Assembly (NCBI GenBank): GCA_035283685.1 | Contig: DATETJ010000009.1 | Coordinates: 124,001 to 188,000 of the forward strand | Length of the DNA: 64,000 nt | DNA from: Candidatus Bathyarchaeia archaeon | Lineage (GTDB): Archaea; Thermoproteota; Bathyarchaeia; Bathyarchaeales; Bathyarchaeaceae | Reading direction: 5' to 3' | In this document: piece by piece, positions 35,773 to 44,648 of the stretch | Layout: each line of letters opens with the position of its first letter | How positions within the stretch are numbered: position 1 is the stretch's first letter | Program-made: the position numbers and the translations under genes | Notes under the pieces: generated by a model | Told to the model about the DNA's origin: nothing | The model's input: only the letters and a program-made list of their open reading frames with translations | Database searches by the model: none

Positions 35773-36831
35773 TCACAGTTCCCAAAAAGCTGATTGAACG
35801 CGCTTCACGTCAGTTATGATTTGTTCGGCCTTTCTCTGCACTCGGGGATGTCCAGTTGGGCGACTGTCACTAACCCTGTAAGAGGATTTTGCCATTTTCG
35901 ATATGGCTGATGTAACCATTTTTCCCAAGAAATTGAGGCTGTAACCCCCCTCAAGCGAAGCTACGAGTTTCCCAGCGCAAACTTTAGCCGCTAGGTTCAC
36001 GATTTTGGCAAAAGTTTCTTCATAACCTTTCATAGATAAAGAGAGATCGCCCACCGGATCGGTGTAGTGTCCATCGAAGCCCGCCGAAACCAGAATAAAC
36101 TCAGGCTCATACTGGTGGGCAATGGGCACAACGATTTCGTCAAAAGCTCGTTGATAATCTGCATCGCCTATTTTAAAGGGTAAGGGCACGTTAACGGTGA
36201 AGCCTAGTCCTTCACCTTCGCCAAGTTCGTCCACGAAGCCTGTGCCAGGGAAACCGATTGAATCCTCATGCAGACTTATGTAGAGCACTTTGTCTGTGCC
36301 ATAGAAAATCTCCTGAGTTCCATTTCCATGATGCGTATCGACATCAAGAATAAGAACACGATTCAGACCCATGTGACTAAGCAGATAGGAAGCAGCCACG
36401 GCGACATTATTGAAAAGACAGAAGCCCAAGGCGTAGTAAGGACCGGCATGATGCCCGGGCGGACGAACCAACGCAAACGCGTTGTTTGCTCTGCACTCAA
36501 ACACCATGTTCACAGCGTCCACAACAGCCCCAACCGCAAGCATAGCTACCTGACAACTCTTGGAACTGACAACCGTATCACCCAAGTCGAGGACTCCGCC
36601 GCCTGCAGCACACGTCTTCTCCACAAGCTCAACATACTCTGCCTCATGGACAAGTTCAACATCTTCACGCCTCGAACGCTTAGGCTCAATGTAAGCGCAT
36701 CTTTCAGACTGCAATAAACCGCTTCGGCTTAGTTCCTCAACAATAACTCTCAAACGGCGAGGCGTTTCGGGATGATCAGTCCCAGGGTCGTGCTCGAGGA
36801 ATCTTGGACTATAGTATATTGCTGTGTTCAC
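35773..36831 (-). CDS. Histone-deacetylase-family (AcuC/AphA-like) hydrolase
   Basis: 352 residues from a GTG at 36831. The zinc-dependent active site is intact: RPPGHHAGP (His pair), ILDVDTHHGNGTQ (Asp and His ligands), SAGFDGHYTDP (Asp ligand) and the Gly-rich ASLEGGYSL. Members deacetylate acetyl-lysine, acetylpolyamines or small N-acetyl compounds. The GTG start overlaps the stop of the upstream asparagine-synthase-like gene by 4 bases, so they are translationally coupled and probably act in one pathway. The only histone gene in the window is 25 kb away, so a small-molecule substrate is at least as likely as histones. Confidence 0.92.
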   Translation of the reverse strand: MNTAIYYSPRFLEHDPGTDHPETPRRLRVIVEELSRSGLLQSERCAYIEPKRSRREDVELVHEAEYVELVEKTCAAGGGVLDLGDTVVSSKSCQVAMLAVGAVVDAVNMVFECRANNAFALVRPPGHHAGPYYALGFCLFNNVAVAASYLLSHMGLNRVLILDVDTHHGNGTQEIFYGTDKVLYISLHEDSIGFPGTGFVDELGEGEGLGFTVNVPLPFKIGDADYQRAFDEIVVPIAHQYEPEFILVSAGFDGHYTDPVGDLSLSMKGYEETFAKIVNLAAKVCAGKLVASLEGGYSLNFLGKMVTSAISKMAKSSYRVSDSRPTGHPRVQRKAEQIITDVKRVQSAFWEL

Positions 36832-38294
36832 TCGCTTCGTCCCCAGTTGGGGTAAACGCTTCTGAAGGCTTCTTCAACATACTCACGCGCCGTTAAACCT
36901 TTGTCTCTAGCTCCACTTCTGAGCGCCTTGTCCACGCCAGTGGCAAACTGAACCGCCTTCTTGGGCTTCTCCGCAATAAACGCAGGGATGCCTAAGTTAT
37001 ATGCGACTTGACGCAAGACTCTCTTCCTCAAGCCGTCGGTCGCGGACGCTATTCTCAGATCAACTGGCAGACTTAAAGCGAAACGCACCACATCAGTGTC
37101 AACGAACGGCAGGCGCAGATCAACCTTGTGGAAGGCGCAGACGGGCCCATCTCTTTGGAAATTTGTCTCATAGGAAAAAATCATGTCATGATACAACGTT
37201 TCCGCCACTTTTTCGGCACCATTCCTTTCATAAACCGTTAAGTATCTGCGGTAGCCACCAAACAGCTCATCGGCGCCCTGACCGGCCAACAAAACATGGC
37301 ATCCTAGTTTTGAAGCTATTTTAGCTGTCCAGAAGAACGGAATAGCCACGCTTATCTTCATAACATCAGGTTCTTCAATTAACCAAAGAACTCTTGAAAG
37401 CGCCTCGTCAACCTCACGAATCCCAAATGCGTGAAGCTTGATCGGCAAGCCGAGCGCTTCAGCAGCTTTCTCAGCATGTGCAAGCTCAGGTTGTCCCTCC
37501 AACCCAACGGAAATCAAATCGACTGAAACATCACATTTCTTTGCCAAGCAAGCGACTACGCTGCTGTCTAAGCCGCCTGAAAAAGCCACTCCGACTCTCG
37601 TAACATCGCACACTCTTTTCAATGTTGATTCTTCAAGAAGCTTCTGCAAGCGTCTTGCAGCAGCATTCAGTTCTATCTTTTCTTGGGGTGGCTTTGTGAT
37701 AGCGCTGGCTATTTCAAAAGTGAATCCCCTTCGGTTTGCTTTCGCTAAATTGCCAGGCGGAAATGAATAAGCCTGTTCTACCCCGACTTTCCATAACGCC
37801 TTGCGCTCAGTGGCAACAGCACATATCTTCATGTCCGAGCCATAGTAAAGCGGCATTACTCCAAGTTGATCTCTTCCGATCAGCATCTGCCTAGGAGAAG
37901 CAACAGCAAAGGTAAAAGCTCCTTCGAAGTTCGTGAGCAGCCTCTCCGCCGCTCCTTCGCACTTATCTTTTTCATCAGTCAAATCTTTGTCATGCCGGCT
38001 CGCCGAAGATCGAGGCAAGACTTGCCCTAAAACAACAGTGGCGCAGTCGTTCGTCAAACGAGACAAGCCGCATCGGCTCAAGATCGCGTTGGGTCCATGA
38101 TGCCCTATCGCCACATTAGAGGGCTCATTTACATGCTCTCTCAACTCTTCGTGAGATCTTGCCGAAACTGTCACTGTTGGGGTGACTAGTTCGCAGGTGC
38201 CAGTTCCCCGATGAGACAAAGCTTTGAGCATTGTGATGACTGAAGGAACAACATCCGCGTCACATCTGCTTAGCGCTGCAACTAAAGCAACCAT
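36828..38294 (-). CDS. Asparagine synthase-related protein lacking the Cys2 nucleophile
   Basis: 488 residues. The N-terminal region (1-190) has the class II glutaminase outline (LKALSHRGTGT, VAIGHHGPNAI, GRDQLGVMPLYYG), but the protein begins MVALVAALS where glutaminases begin MCG, so the nucleophilic Cys is missing. The C-terminal synthetase domain is intact, with the PP-loop AFSGGLDSSVVA near residue 239 and LLAGQGADELFGGYRRY near 340. It probably adenylates a carboxylate and uses free ammonia or another amine. No in-frame upstream start restores a Cys. It overlaps the HDAC-family gene. Confidence 0.85.
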   Translation of the reverse strand: MVALVAALSRCDADVVPSVITMLKALSHRGTGTCELVTPTVTVSARSHEELREHVNEPSNVAIGHHGPNAILSRCGLSRLTNDCATVVLGQVLPRSSASRHDKDLTDEKDKCEGAAERLLTNFEGAFTFAVASPRQMLIGRDQLGVMPLYYGSDMKICAVATERKALWKVGVEQAYSFPPGNLAKANRRGFTFEIASAITKPPQEKIELNAAARRLQKLLEESTLKRVCDVTRVGVAFSGGLDSSVVACLAKKCDVSVDLISVGLEGQPELAHAEKAAEALGLPIKLHAFGIREVDEALSRVLWLIEEPDVMKISVAIPFFWTAKIASKLGCHVLLAGQGADELFGGYRRYLTVYERNGAEKVAETLYHDMIFSYETNFQRDGPVCAFHKVDLRLPFVDTDVVRFALSLPVDLRIASATDGLRKRVLRQVAYNLGIPAFIAEKPKKAVQFATGVDKALRSGARDKGLTAREYVEEAFRSVYPNWGRSE

Positions 38295-38447
38295 TGGTGA
38301 AGCTCTCTCACGCTAGTCATGTCTTTACTATGGGTGATAGCGGAATCGCTTTAACATTTTGGAATTGAGGTCGTTCGGGCTAAAATGAAGACCAGCCCAA
38401 AAAGCTCTTTTGTCACTAGCAGCCTAGCATTGTCGAGAGGCTGCTGT

Positions 38448-39629
38448 ATGGGTTTTAGGGAATTTGAGAAGAAAGCAGCTGAGGCTATTGCGGAGCTTCG
38501 AAAACCAGGAGCTAAAGAGATCCTAATTGTACATCACGATGACGCGGATGGTCTTTGCTCGGCTGCTATTATGAAAGCAACTATGGAGCGCGAGGGTTTC
38601 AAAGTTAGAGCCTTCTGTCTAGAGAAGGTCTACGGGGAAGTTGTCGATGATTTGCACAAGGGCAGCAACAAGATAATAATTTATTCAGACATTGGCTCAG
38701 CTCATGTCGACTTCATATCGAAGGCTAATTCAGGCAGAAACCTCACAATCATTCTTGATCATCATCATGACCCACCGGAAGCAACGGACGCATTGGTTTT
38801 TGACTTGAATCTAGAACGGTTCGGTTTCGAGGGCGACACCGAGTTTTCAGGCGCCACGTGCAACTATCTTTTCGCTAGGCTCCTAGACAGGGAGAACATC
38901 AACCTTTCCTACTTGGCATTAGTTGCTAGCCGCGAAATCCCGGGAGATATCGTCGGCTTGAATAAAATGGTTCTTGACGAAGCTGTTGAGAAACAGTTAG
39001 TCAAGGTTGATGGAAAGAGAATCAAAGTAGTTAAGCTAGGTGCAAGTGTCGACAACATCTTCGCCAAACTCCAAATCTTGGGCGCGGTCGGCTACTATGA
39101 GGGTGGACCTGAACTGGGCATTCAAGCTTGTCTTAATGGAATCACTGCAGAAGTCAAGGCGAAGGTTGACGAGTGGGAAGAGAAAAGGAAGAATGTGAAC
39201 AAACGCCTAATTGGATGGCTCTATAGGGAAAGGCTGAAGGAGATGAGACATCTTCAATGGTTTGACGCAGGCAACATGTACAAGGGTATGGGAACCAAAG
39301 TAATTGGACAGTTCTGCTCCTACCTCTCGTATCGGACACGCCTCATAAAGCCAGACAAGTACATTTTTGGTTTCATGAATGTTCAGCCTGAGGTGCCCGG
39401 ATGGGAAGGAAAACTGGCAGGCCCCTTGGTCAAGGTGTCGGTTCGTGTTCCGAAAGCTCTCCATGATCTAATAGACAAGGGGAAAATGCGTAATGCTGTC
39501 GACCTTGTAGTTCGAGCCTCGCAAGGCTTCGGCATCGCTGACGGACACAAGTACGCAGCCAACGTTGCTGTATCAGCCGACAGAAAGGATGCTCTCTTGG
39601 AAAACGCCGATGCCCATGCCATGATATAA
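38448..39629 (+). CDS. Second DHH-family phosphoesterase
   Basis: 393 residues from the ATG at 38448 (GAGAGG about 8 bases ahead); an in-frame ATG at 38385 would add 21. Catalytic motifs are VHHDDADGLCSAA, IIYSDIGSAH and ILDHHHDPP. The C-terminal part differs from the first DHH protein at 28373, and the DHHA1-like end reads RASQGFGIADGHKYAA. It may be a nuclease or cyclic-dinucleotide phosphodiesterase; the archaeal RecJ-like group is the nearest I recognise. It is monocistronic, divergent from the asparagine-synthase-like gene. Confidence 0.85.
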   Translation: MGFREFEKKAAEAIAELRKPGAKEILIVHHDDADGLCSAAIMKATMEREGFKVRAFCLEKVYGEVVDDLHKGSNKIIIYSDIGSAHVDFISKANSGRNLTIILDHHHDPPEATDALVFDLNLERFGFEGDTEFSGATCNYLFARLLDRENINLSYLALVASREIPGDIVGLNKMVLDEAVEKQLVKVDGKRIKVVKLGASVDNIFAKLQILGAVGYYEGGPELGIQACLNGITAEVKAKVDEWEEKRKNVNKRLIGWLYRERLKEMRHLQWFDAGNMYKGMGTKVIGQFCSYLSYRTRLIKPDKYIFGFMNVQPEVPGWEGKLAGPLVKVSVRVPKALHDLIDKGKMRNAVDLVVRASQGFGIADGHKYAANVAVSADRKDALLENADAHAMI

Positions 39630-39671
39630 ACATGTTGGCGTCTAAATTGACTCGTTTATGTCATAAAAATT

Positions 39672-39679
39672 GATATATA
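39672..39679 (+). promoter_or_regulatory. TATA box of the purF operon
   Basis: gatatata predicts transcription start near 39702. That supports the ATG at 39718 as the start of purF, with a leader of about 15 bases, over further upstream in-frame codons. Confidence 0.5.
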
Positions 39680-39717
39680 CGTGTATGATGTCTCTTGTGA
39701 TGCGGGAAGTCGAAGCA

Positions 39718-41211
39718 ATGGAAGACGCCATAAAAGAAGAGTGCGGAGTCTTTGCTGCCAAAGATTTCAAAGGTGACTCGGTTTTTCAATATGTTTACTG
39801 GGGACTACGTGGGCAAAACCATCGGGGTCACCAGTCACACGGCATACTCACTTATGACGGTAGTTTTCACGCTTACAAAGGGCTAGACCTCGTTCCAAAA
39901 CTGAAAAAAAGCGAACTCCAATCACTGTTAGACAATCTGCCCGGGCATGTCGGTATTGGCAATGTGCGCTACACAACCTCAGGTGGAACTGATGAACAGT
40001 CGCTTGTCAAAGGCACACAACCCTTTTTCTTGAAAACCAATCACATTGGAATGGCTATAGCGTTCAACGGCAACATAGTCAACACCGTGCAACTCAGATG
40101 GGAGATTAGGAACAAAGTTCTTGATTTCAGTTATGATTGCGATGTTGAGCTTTTGGGCAACAAACTACTAATGAGCCTGTTGGAAAACAAGGACTTGTCC
40201 ACAGCCGTTAGAGACTGCATGACGGACGTAGAGGGCGCCTTCTCAGTTGTGGGAGTGACCCAAGAGGGCGAATTATTCGGGTTCAAAGACCCATACGGTA
40301 TAAAGCCTCTCTGTTGCGGTCGTCACCCCACCAAGAGCGTGTGGGCTTTGTCATCCGAAACAGTAGGCTTGGACATTAATGGCTTCCAATTTGATTTCGA
40401 AGTAAATCCGGGCGAACTAGTCGTAGCTACAAAAGACGGTTTTACACGCACGCAAATTATGCCCCGTCGAAGAAAGGCTTTGTGCGCCTTCGAATTCGCC
40501 TATTTCGCAAGACCTGACTCAAGACTTGGCAACCGTTACGTGTATGAGGTCCGCGAAGAGTTCGGCAGAAACCTTACTCGGGAGTATCCTGAAGTGACCA
40601 AGGATGCCGACTTGATTGTTTCCATGCCTGAAACAGGCGATGACGTAGCTTACGGCATGCACGAGACGACAGGTCTGAGATGGGAACGATCAATACGAAG
40701 ACATAGGTACGTTACAGAAAGAGCGTTCATTCTGCTGGCTGATGAGCGCCACGCCACAATTGACCGAAAAATAAACGTGCTCCCGCAAAAAATCGATGGC
40801 AAAAAAGTCCTAGTCACGGAGGACAGCATAGTACGAGGCGACACGACCAAGGTTGTTGTTGAAAAACTCCGCCGGCTCGGAGCTAAGAAAATTCATTTAT
40901 TTATTACCTACCCACGCATAATCGGTCCATGCTTCTACGGAATCGACATGGCGACTTACAGCGAGCTTATCGGTTTCCGCCACGCCCCAGACGAAATCGC
41001 GACCATAATAGGCGCCGACTCGGTCAACTATCAGTCAGTAGAAGGATTTGTCAAATCGATTGGAATGAGCGAGGAAGAACTCTGCATGGCTTGCGTAACA
41101 GGCAAGTATCCAACTCCGCTTGCGCAGAAGATGGCAGACGAAATGAAGGCGAATGTTGAAAAAGGCCACGAGGAGACCGGGCGGGTCTACGAAGTGGCAA
41201 GCGTGATCTGA
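39718..41211 (+). CDS. purF: Amidophosphoribosyltransferase
   Basis: About 497 residues from the ATG at 39718; the frame is open back to 39670. The catalytic Cys (KEECGVF) follows a propeptide of 8 residues, as in self-processing PurF. The glutaminase motifs (RGQNHRGHQSHGI, GNVRYTTSGG, DPYGIKPL) and the PRPP loop LVTEDSIVRGDTTK are intact. Cys residues in ALCAFEFAYFARPDS, IGPCFYG and ELCMACVTGKYP match the [4Fe-4S]-type enzyme. It makes phosphoribosylamine, the first committed step of purine synthesis. Its stop overlaps the purD ATG (TGATG). Confidence 0.96.
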   Translation: MEDAIKEECGVFAAKDFKGDSVFQYVYWGLRGQNHRGHQSHGILTYDGSFHAYKGLDLVPKLKKSELQSLLDNLPGHVGIGNVRYTTSGGTDEQSLVKGTQPFFLKTNHIGMAIAFNGNIVNTVQLRWEIRNKVLDFSYDCDVELLGNKLLMSLLENKDLSTAVRDCMTDVEGAFSVVGVTQEGELFGFKDPYGIKPLCCGRHPTKSVWALSSETVGLDINGFQFDFEVNPGELVVATKDGFTRTQIMPRRRKALCAFEFAYFARPDSRLGNRYVYEVREEFGRNLTREYPEVTKDADLIVSMPETGDDVAYGMHETTGLRWERSIRRHRYVTERAFILLADERHATIDRKINVLPQKIDGKKVLVTEDSIVRGDTTKVVVEKLRRLGAKKIHLFITYPRIIGPCFYGIDMATYSELIGFRHAPDEIATIIGADSVNYQSVEGFVKSIGMSEEELCMACVTGKYPTPLAQKMADEMKANVEKGHEETGRVYEVASVI

Positions 41212-42629
41212 TGGAAAAAGTCGGCATCTTAGTTATTTCATACGGCTCGAGAGAAGCCGCCTTTGTAGACGCCTTCGCTCGAAGTACAAACTACAAGACT
41301 GAACTATACATCATTGACAAGCAGAGGAACCCGTACAATATTAGGAAAGCCAAGGAACACAACGTGATATCAGACCTCAACATAGAGGCAATAACCGAGT
41401 TCGTAAGGAAACGCAAAGACAAAATAGACTTTGGAATTGTTGGCCCAGAAAAACCCATAGTTGAAGGCGTTCGTGATCTGGTCGAAGGCAAAACCCATGT
41501 ACCCATCATCTGTCCGACCAGGGAATTTGCCATCGAAGCAAGCAAGGTTGCGCAACGCTTGCTACTGGACAGAGTTGCCCCCGAGGCAAACCCGAAGTTC
41601 AAGATCTTCAATCCTAAAGACCAGGGGAGTACTGCGGCGCTGAGAAAGGATGTCTATGCGTGGTTGGAGACATTGAAGAACGAGGCGGTGGTGAAGCCGG
41701 ACAGACCCGCGGCTGGAAAAGGTGTAGGTGTGTGGGGTGATCATTTTAACACTCGCGAGGAACTATTTGACCATGTGGTGGCTAACTATCAACATGGCGC
41801 CGTGGTAATAGAAGAGAAGGTTGAAGGCGAAGAGTCCAGTTTCCAAGCTTTTTGCGACGGAAAACACATTGTACCCTTGCCTGAAACCCGAGACTACAAG
41901 AGAGCCTTCGACGGTGACGAAGGACCGAACACAGGTGGAATGGGCTCTTACAAAAGCGTAGGCAACATTTTGCCTTTTATGGAAGCGGAAGACAGAGAAA
42001 AAGAAATCGAATTGGTTTACAAGCTTTTCAGGGAACTGCGGAAGAAAGCAAGCAGCACGGACCTGCGGGGCATACCGTTCTACGAGGCCTTCATGCACAC
42101 TGCGGGAGGACCCAAAGTTCTGGAGAATAACAGCAGACCCGGCGACCCCGAAATTCAGTGCCTACTACCGCTTCTGAAAGACGATTTCGTCGACATCTGC
42201 TACAGAATCCTAGAGGGCAACCTAACCAAAGTCAACATAGAAAGCAAAGCAACAGTAGTAATCTACAAGGCGCCACCGAACTATGGTGGATACTCAACCA
42301 CGTTTCCAAACCACATGAGCGAAAACGAGGTGAACACTCCGGTCGACCTGACTGAAGTCGAAAAGCTGTGCATGAAACATGAGGGTGATATGCACGTTTA
42401 TCCTGGATCAATGGAAACAAGGGAGGATGGCAAAACTTACGCATTGACGTCCAGAGCTGTATGCGTGGTTGGCACTGGTGGTACGATAGAGGAAGCGAGA
42501 GAGATCTCGCTGAAGGGTGTTAAGGCGATCACGGGTGGGGCGCTTTGGCATCGAAACGACATAGCCTCAAGGGAACACATTGCCAGAAGCGTAGAACATA
42601 TGAAACGCCTGAGGCTTCAAAGGGCATGA
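41211..42629 (+). CDS. purD: Phosphoribosylamine-glycine ligase
   Basis: 472 residues, somewhat longer than typical PurD (about 430). The ATP-grasp core carries VVKPDRPAAGKGVGVW, VIEEKVEGEESSFQAFCDG, RDYKRAFDGDEGPNTGGMG and ENNSRPGDPEIQ. The N-domain has ISYGSREAA and GPEKPIVEGV. It makes GAR, the acceptor for the first formylation. It starts on the last base of the purF stop codon, and its own stop overlaps the ATG of the HAD-like gene. Confidence 0.95.
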   Translation: MEKVGILVISYGSREAAFVDAFARSTNYKTELYIIDKQRNPYNIRKAKEHNVISDLNIEAITEFVRKRKDKIDFGIVGPEKPIVEGVRDLVEGKTHVPIICPTREFAIEASKVAQRLLLDRVAPEANPKFKIFNPKDQGSTAALRKDVYAWLETLKNEAVVKPDRPAAGKGVGVWGDHFNTREELFDHVVANYQHGAVVIEEKVEGEESSFQAFCDGKHIVPLPETRDYKRAFDGDEGPNTGGMGSYKSVGNILPFMEAEDREKEIELVYKLFRELRKKASSTDLRGIPFYEAFMHTAGGPKVLENNSRPGDPEIQCLLPLLKDDFVDICYRILEGNLTKVNIESKATVVIYKAPPNYGGYSTTFPNHMSENEVNTPVDLTEVEKLCMKHEGDMHVYPGSMETREDGKTYALTSRAVCVVGTGGTIEEAREISLKGVKAITGGALWHRNDIASREHIARSVEHMKRLRLQRA

Positions 42630-43732
42630 CTTCGGCCCGCACATCGGCGTCGCAGAAAATCTTCATCTCTGATTGTGAAGGACCAATTTCAAAGAACGAC
42701 AATGCCTTCGAACTCGCAAGCCATTTCATTCCAAAAGGCGATCGTCTATTCACTCTGATAAGTCGATATGACGACATACTCGCCGACATTGTGAAGCGTG
42801 TAGGCTACAAGGCAGGAGACACACTAAAGCTTATTCTACCGTTCTTGAAAGCCTACGGCGCGTCTGATGAGAAGATGCGTGACTTTTCATCGCAAAACTT
42901 GATTCTGATGCCCGGCGCAAAGGAAATGCTTAAGTTCGTTCGCGGTTTCATGCCATCTTACATTGTCAGCACCAGCTATGCGCAGTATATGCACGCTCTG
43001 TGTGTCGCAGTAGAGTTTCCTTTTGAGAACGTACGTTGTACACGCGTGGATTTAGACAATTATGTTGTCGTCAGCCGTGAGGAAGCAGAAGTTAAACGCC
43101 TTGCAGAAAGGATAGTCAGGCTTCCTATGCTAAAGATTCCCAGAGGCGCTGGGTCTCTAGCGGATCTTCCTAAGAGAATGCAGGACACTGTGCAGAGACT
43201 GGACGAAATCTTCTGGGAGGAAATCCCTAGCATGAAGATAGGCAGATTAGTAGCCGAAGTCAACCCGGTTGGTGGGTCAGAAAAAGCTGCTGAAGTGAAA
43301 GACATCGTAACCAAGCTAAACAGGGGCCTTGAGAACGTGATGTATGTTGGTGACAGCATAACAGATGCGTCAGCTTTTCAACTGGTGCGTGGCGCTGGAG
43401 GCTTAGCGGTTTCCTTCAATGGAAATAACTTTGCAGTAAGGGAGGCGGAAGTTGCGGTGCTTTCAAGAAACGCTATCGTGACAGCAGTGTTGGCAAGCAT
43501 TTTCAGCCGTTTTGGAAAAGCTCGACTTGTGACATTCATTAGAGAATGGAAGCCATCAACAATGGAAAAAGCCGGTTTATATGAGCCTTTGAATGAATGC
43601 TTCACCAAGACCTGTAGCGACGAATTCCCAACGATTAAGTTAATAACTGGACGAAACGTGGCGAAATTGATGCAGGAGAGCACACTGTTCCGCAAGAAAG
43701 TGAGAGGCGAAGCGGTGGGGAAACTAGGATAG
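42626..43732 (+). CDS. HAD-superfamily hydrolase of the purine operon
   Basis: 368 residues from the ATG at 42626, overlapping the purD stop in ATGA; the frame is open to 42545, inside purD. HAD motif I reads FISDCEGPISKNDNA, where Asp is the nucleophile but the usual second Asp is Glu. Motif II is YIVSTSYAQYM and motif IV VMYVGDSITDASAF. The long central helical insert (about 150-240) is unlike phosphoserine phosphatase. It resembles the archaeal COG4030-type predicted hydrolases, from memory. Translational coupling to purD suggests a phosphatase acting on a purine-pathway or formyl-carrier metabolite. Confidence 0.78.
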   Translation: MTSARTSASQKIFISDCEGPISKNDNAFELASHFIPKGDRLFTLISRYDDILADIVKRVGYKAGDTLKLILPFLKAYGASDEKMRDFSSQNLILMPGAKEMLKFVRGFMPSYIVSTSYAQYMHALCVAVEFPFENVRCTRVDLDNYVVVSREEAEVKRLAERIVRLPMLKIPRGAGSLADLPKRMQDTVQRLDEIFWEEIPSMKIGRLVAEVNPVGGSEKAAEVKDIVTKLNRGLENVMYVGDSITDASAFQLVRGAGGLAVSFNGNNFAVREAEVAVLSRNAIVTAVLASIFSRFGKARLVTFIREWKPSTMEKAGLYEPLNECFTKTCSDEFPTIKLITGRNVAKLMQESTLFRKKVRGEAVGKLG

Positions 43733-43748
43733 AAACCATTGCGTGGCG

Positions 43749-44648
43749 ATGAAATTGGCGGAAGTTGAGAATACTTATGCAGAGGCGTTCGATGGATTGT
43801 TCTGTCGCATTTTGATCACGGCTAGGGATAAGACTCGCCTCGAAAAAGCAGCTTTTGGGTCAACAGCTTTACCAATGGTTGTAATCGGCAGAACAGAGGG
43901 CGGCGTGGAAAGATTGCTGAAACCTGCCGAAACTCCTGATGGACGCGTCGGCGTGATAGTTCAGTTTTGGGGCGGCATCGACGAGTCCAAACCAATTGAA
44001 GCTTCGCTTAAGAAGTTCATAAGAGAGGTTTCGTACCGAATCCGTCAGGAAATCTTAGTTGAGCCCACTACTTGCGTTCTCGACGCGTCAGACTCACAAA
44101 CTAAATTCGATGTCATGGACACCGTGGGCCATTGTGGCGACGGTTTTGAATGGGAAGAAGTGTATGCTGAACGCCGAGTCATCAATGTTCCGATTATGAT
44201 GCCCACTTTCCGCATTGAACGCTACTTAGGCTACGGTGTTGGCGTGTCCGGCGGCAATCTTTGGCTTATGTGCCAAAACGAAGACTTGGCCCTGAAGGCG
44301 GGGGATAAAGCGCTCGAAGCTGTGCATGTAATAGAAGGGGTAATTACGCCGTTTGATGTGTGCGCGGCGGGTTCCAAGCCTGAAACCAAGTATCCGGAGA
44401 TTGGACCGACAACCAATCATCTCTATGCCCCTTCGCTGAGAGAGAAGATTTCCGACTCAAAGGTGCCCGAAGGCGTGAACTCCATTCCGGAGATCGTGAT
44501 CAATGGCGTGTCGCTCTACGCCGTCAAAGAGGCTATGAAAGCCGCGATAGACGCGGTTAAGGATATTCAGGGCGTTGTCAAAATCTCGGCGGGCAACTAT
44601 GACGGCAAGCTAGGCAAATACAAAATATACCTTCATGAGCTGCTGTAA
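43749..44648 (+). CDS. ftr: Ftr homologue: formylmethanofuran-tetrahydromethanopterin formyltransferase
   Basis: 299 residues from the ATG at 43749 (a GTG at 43743 is also possible), the normal Ftr length. Recognisable Ftr features are VENTYAEAFDGLFCRILIT, ETPDGRVGVIVQFW, GHCGDGFEWEE, GYGVGVSGGNLWLM, and the hallmark C-terminus EIVINGVSLYAVKEAMKAA followed by GVVKISAGNYDGKLGKYKIYLHELL-type residues. Ftr moves a formyl group between methanofuran and N5 of tetrahydromethanopterin in the archaeal Wood-Ljungdahl/C1 pathway. Here it is embedded in the purF operon, 16 bases after the HAD-like gene and directly ahead of the PfkB kinase, which suggests a link to purine formylation. Confidence 0.88.
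   Translation: MKLAEVENTYAEAFDGLFCRILITARDKTRLEKAAFGSTALPMVVIGRTEGGVERLLKPAETPDGRVGVIVQFWGGIDESKPIEASLKKFIREVSYRIRQEILVEPTTCVLDASDSQTKFDVMDTVGHCGDGFEWEEVYAERRVINVPIMMPTFRIERYLGYGVGVSGGNLWLMCQNEDLALKAGDKALEAVHVIEGVITPFDVCAAGSKPETKYPEIGPTTNHLYAPSLREKISDSKVPEGVNSIPEIVINGVSLYAVKEAMKAAIDAVKDIQGVVKISAGNYDGKLGKYKIYLHELL

Noticed and set aside
36828-38294. Bona fide glutamine-dependent AsnB
   Set aside because: The N-terminal nucleophilic Cys is absent and no alternative start restores it.
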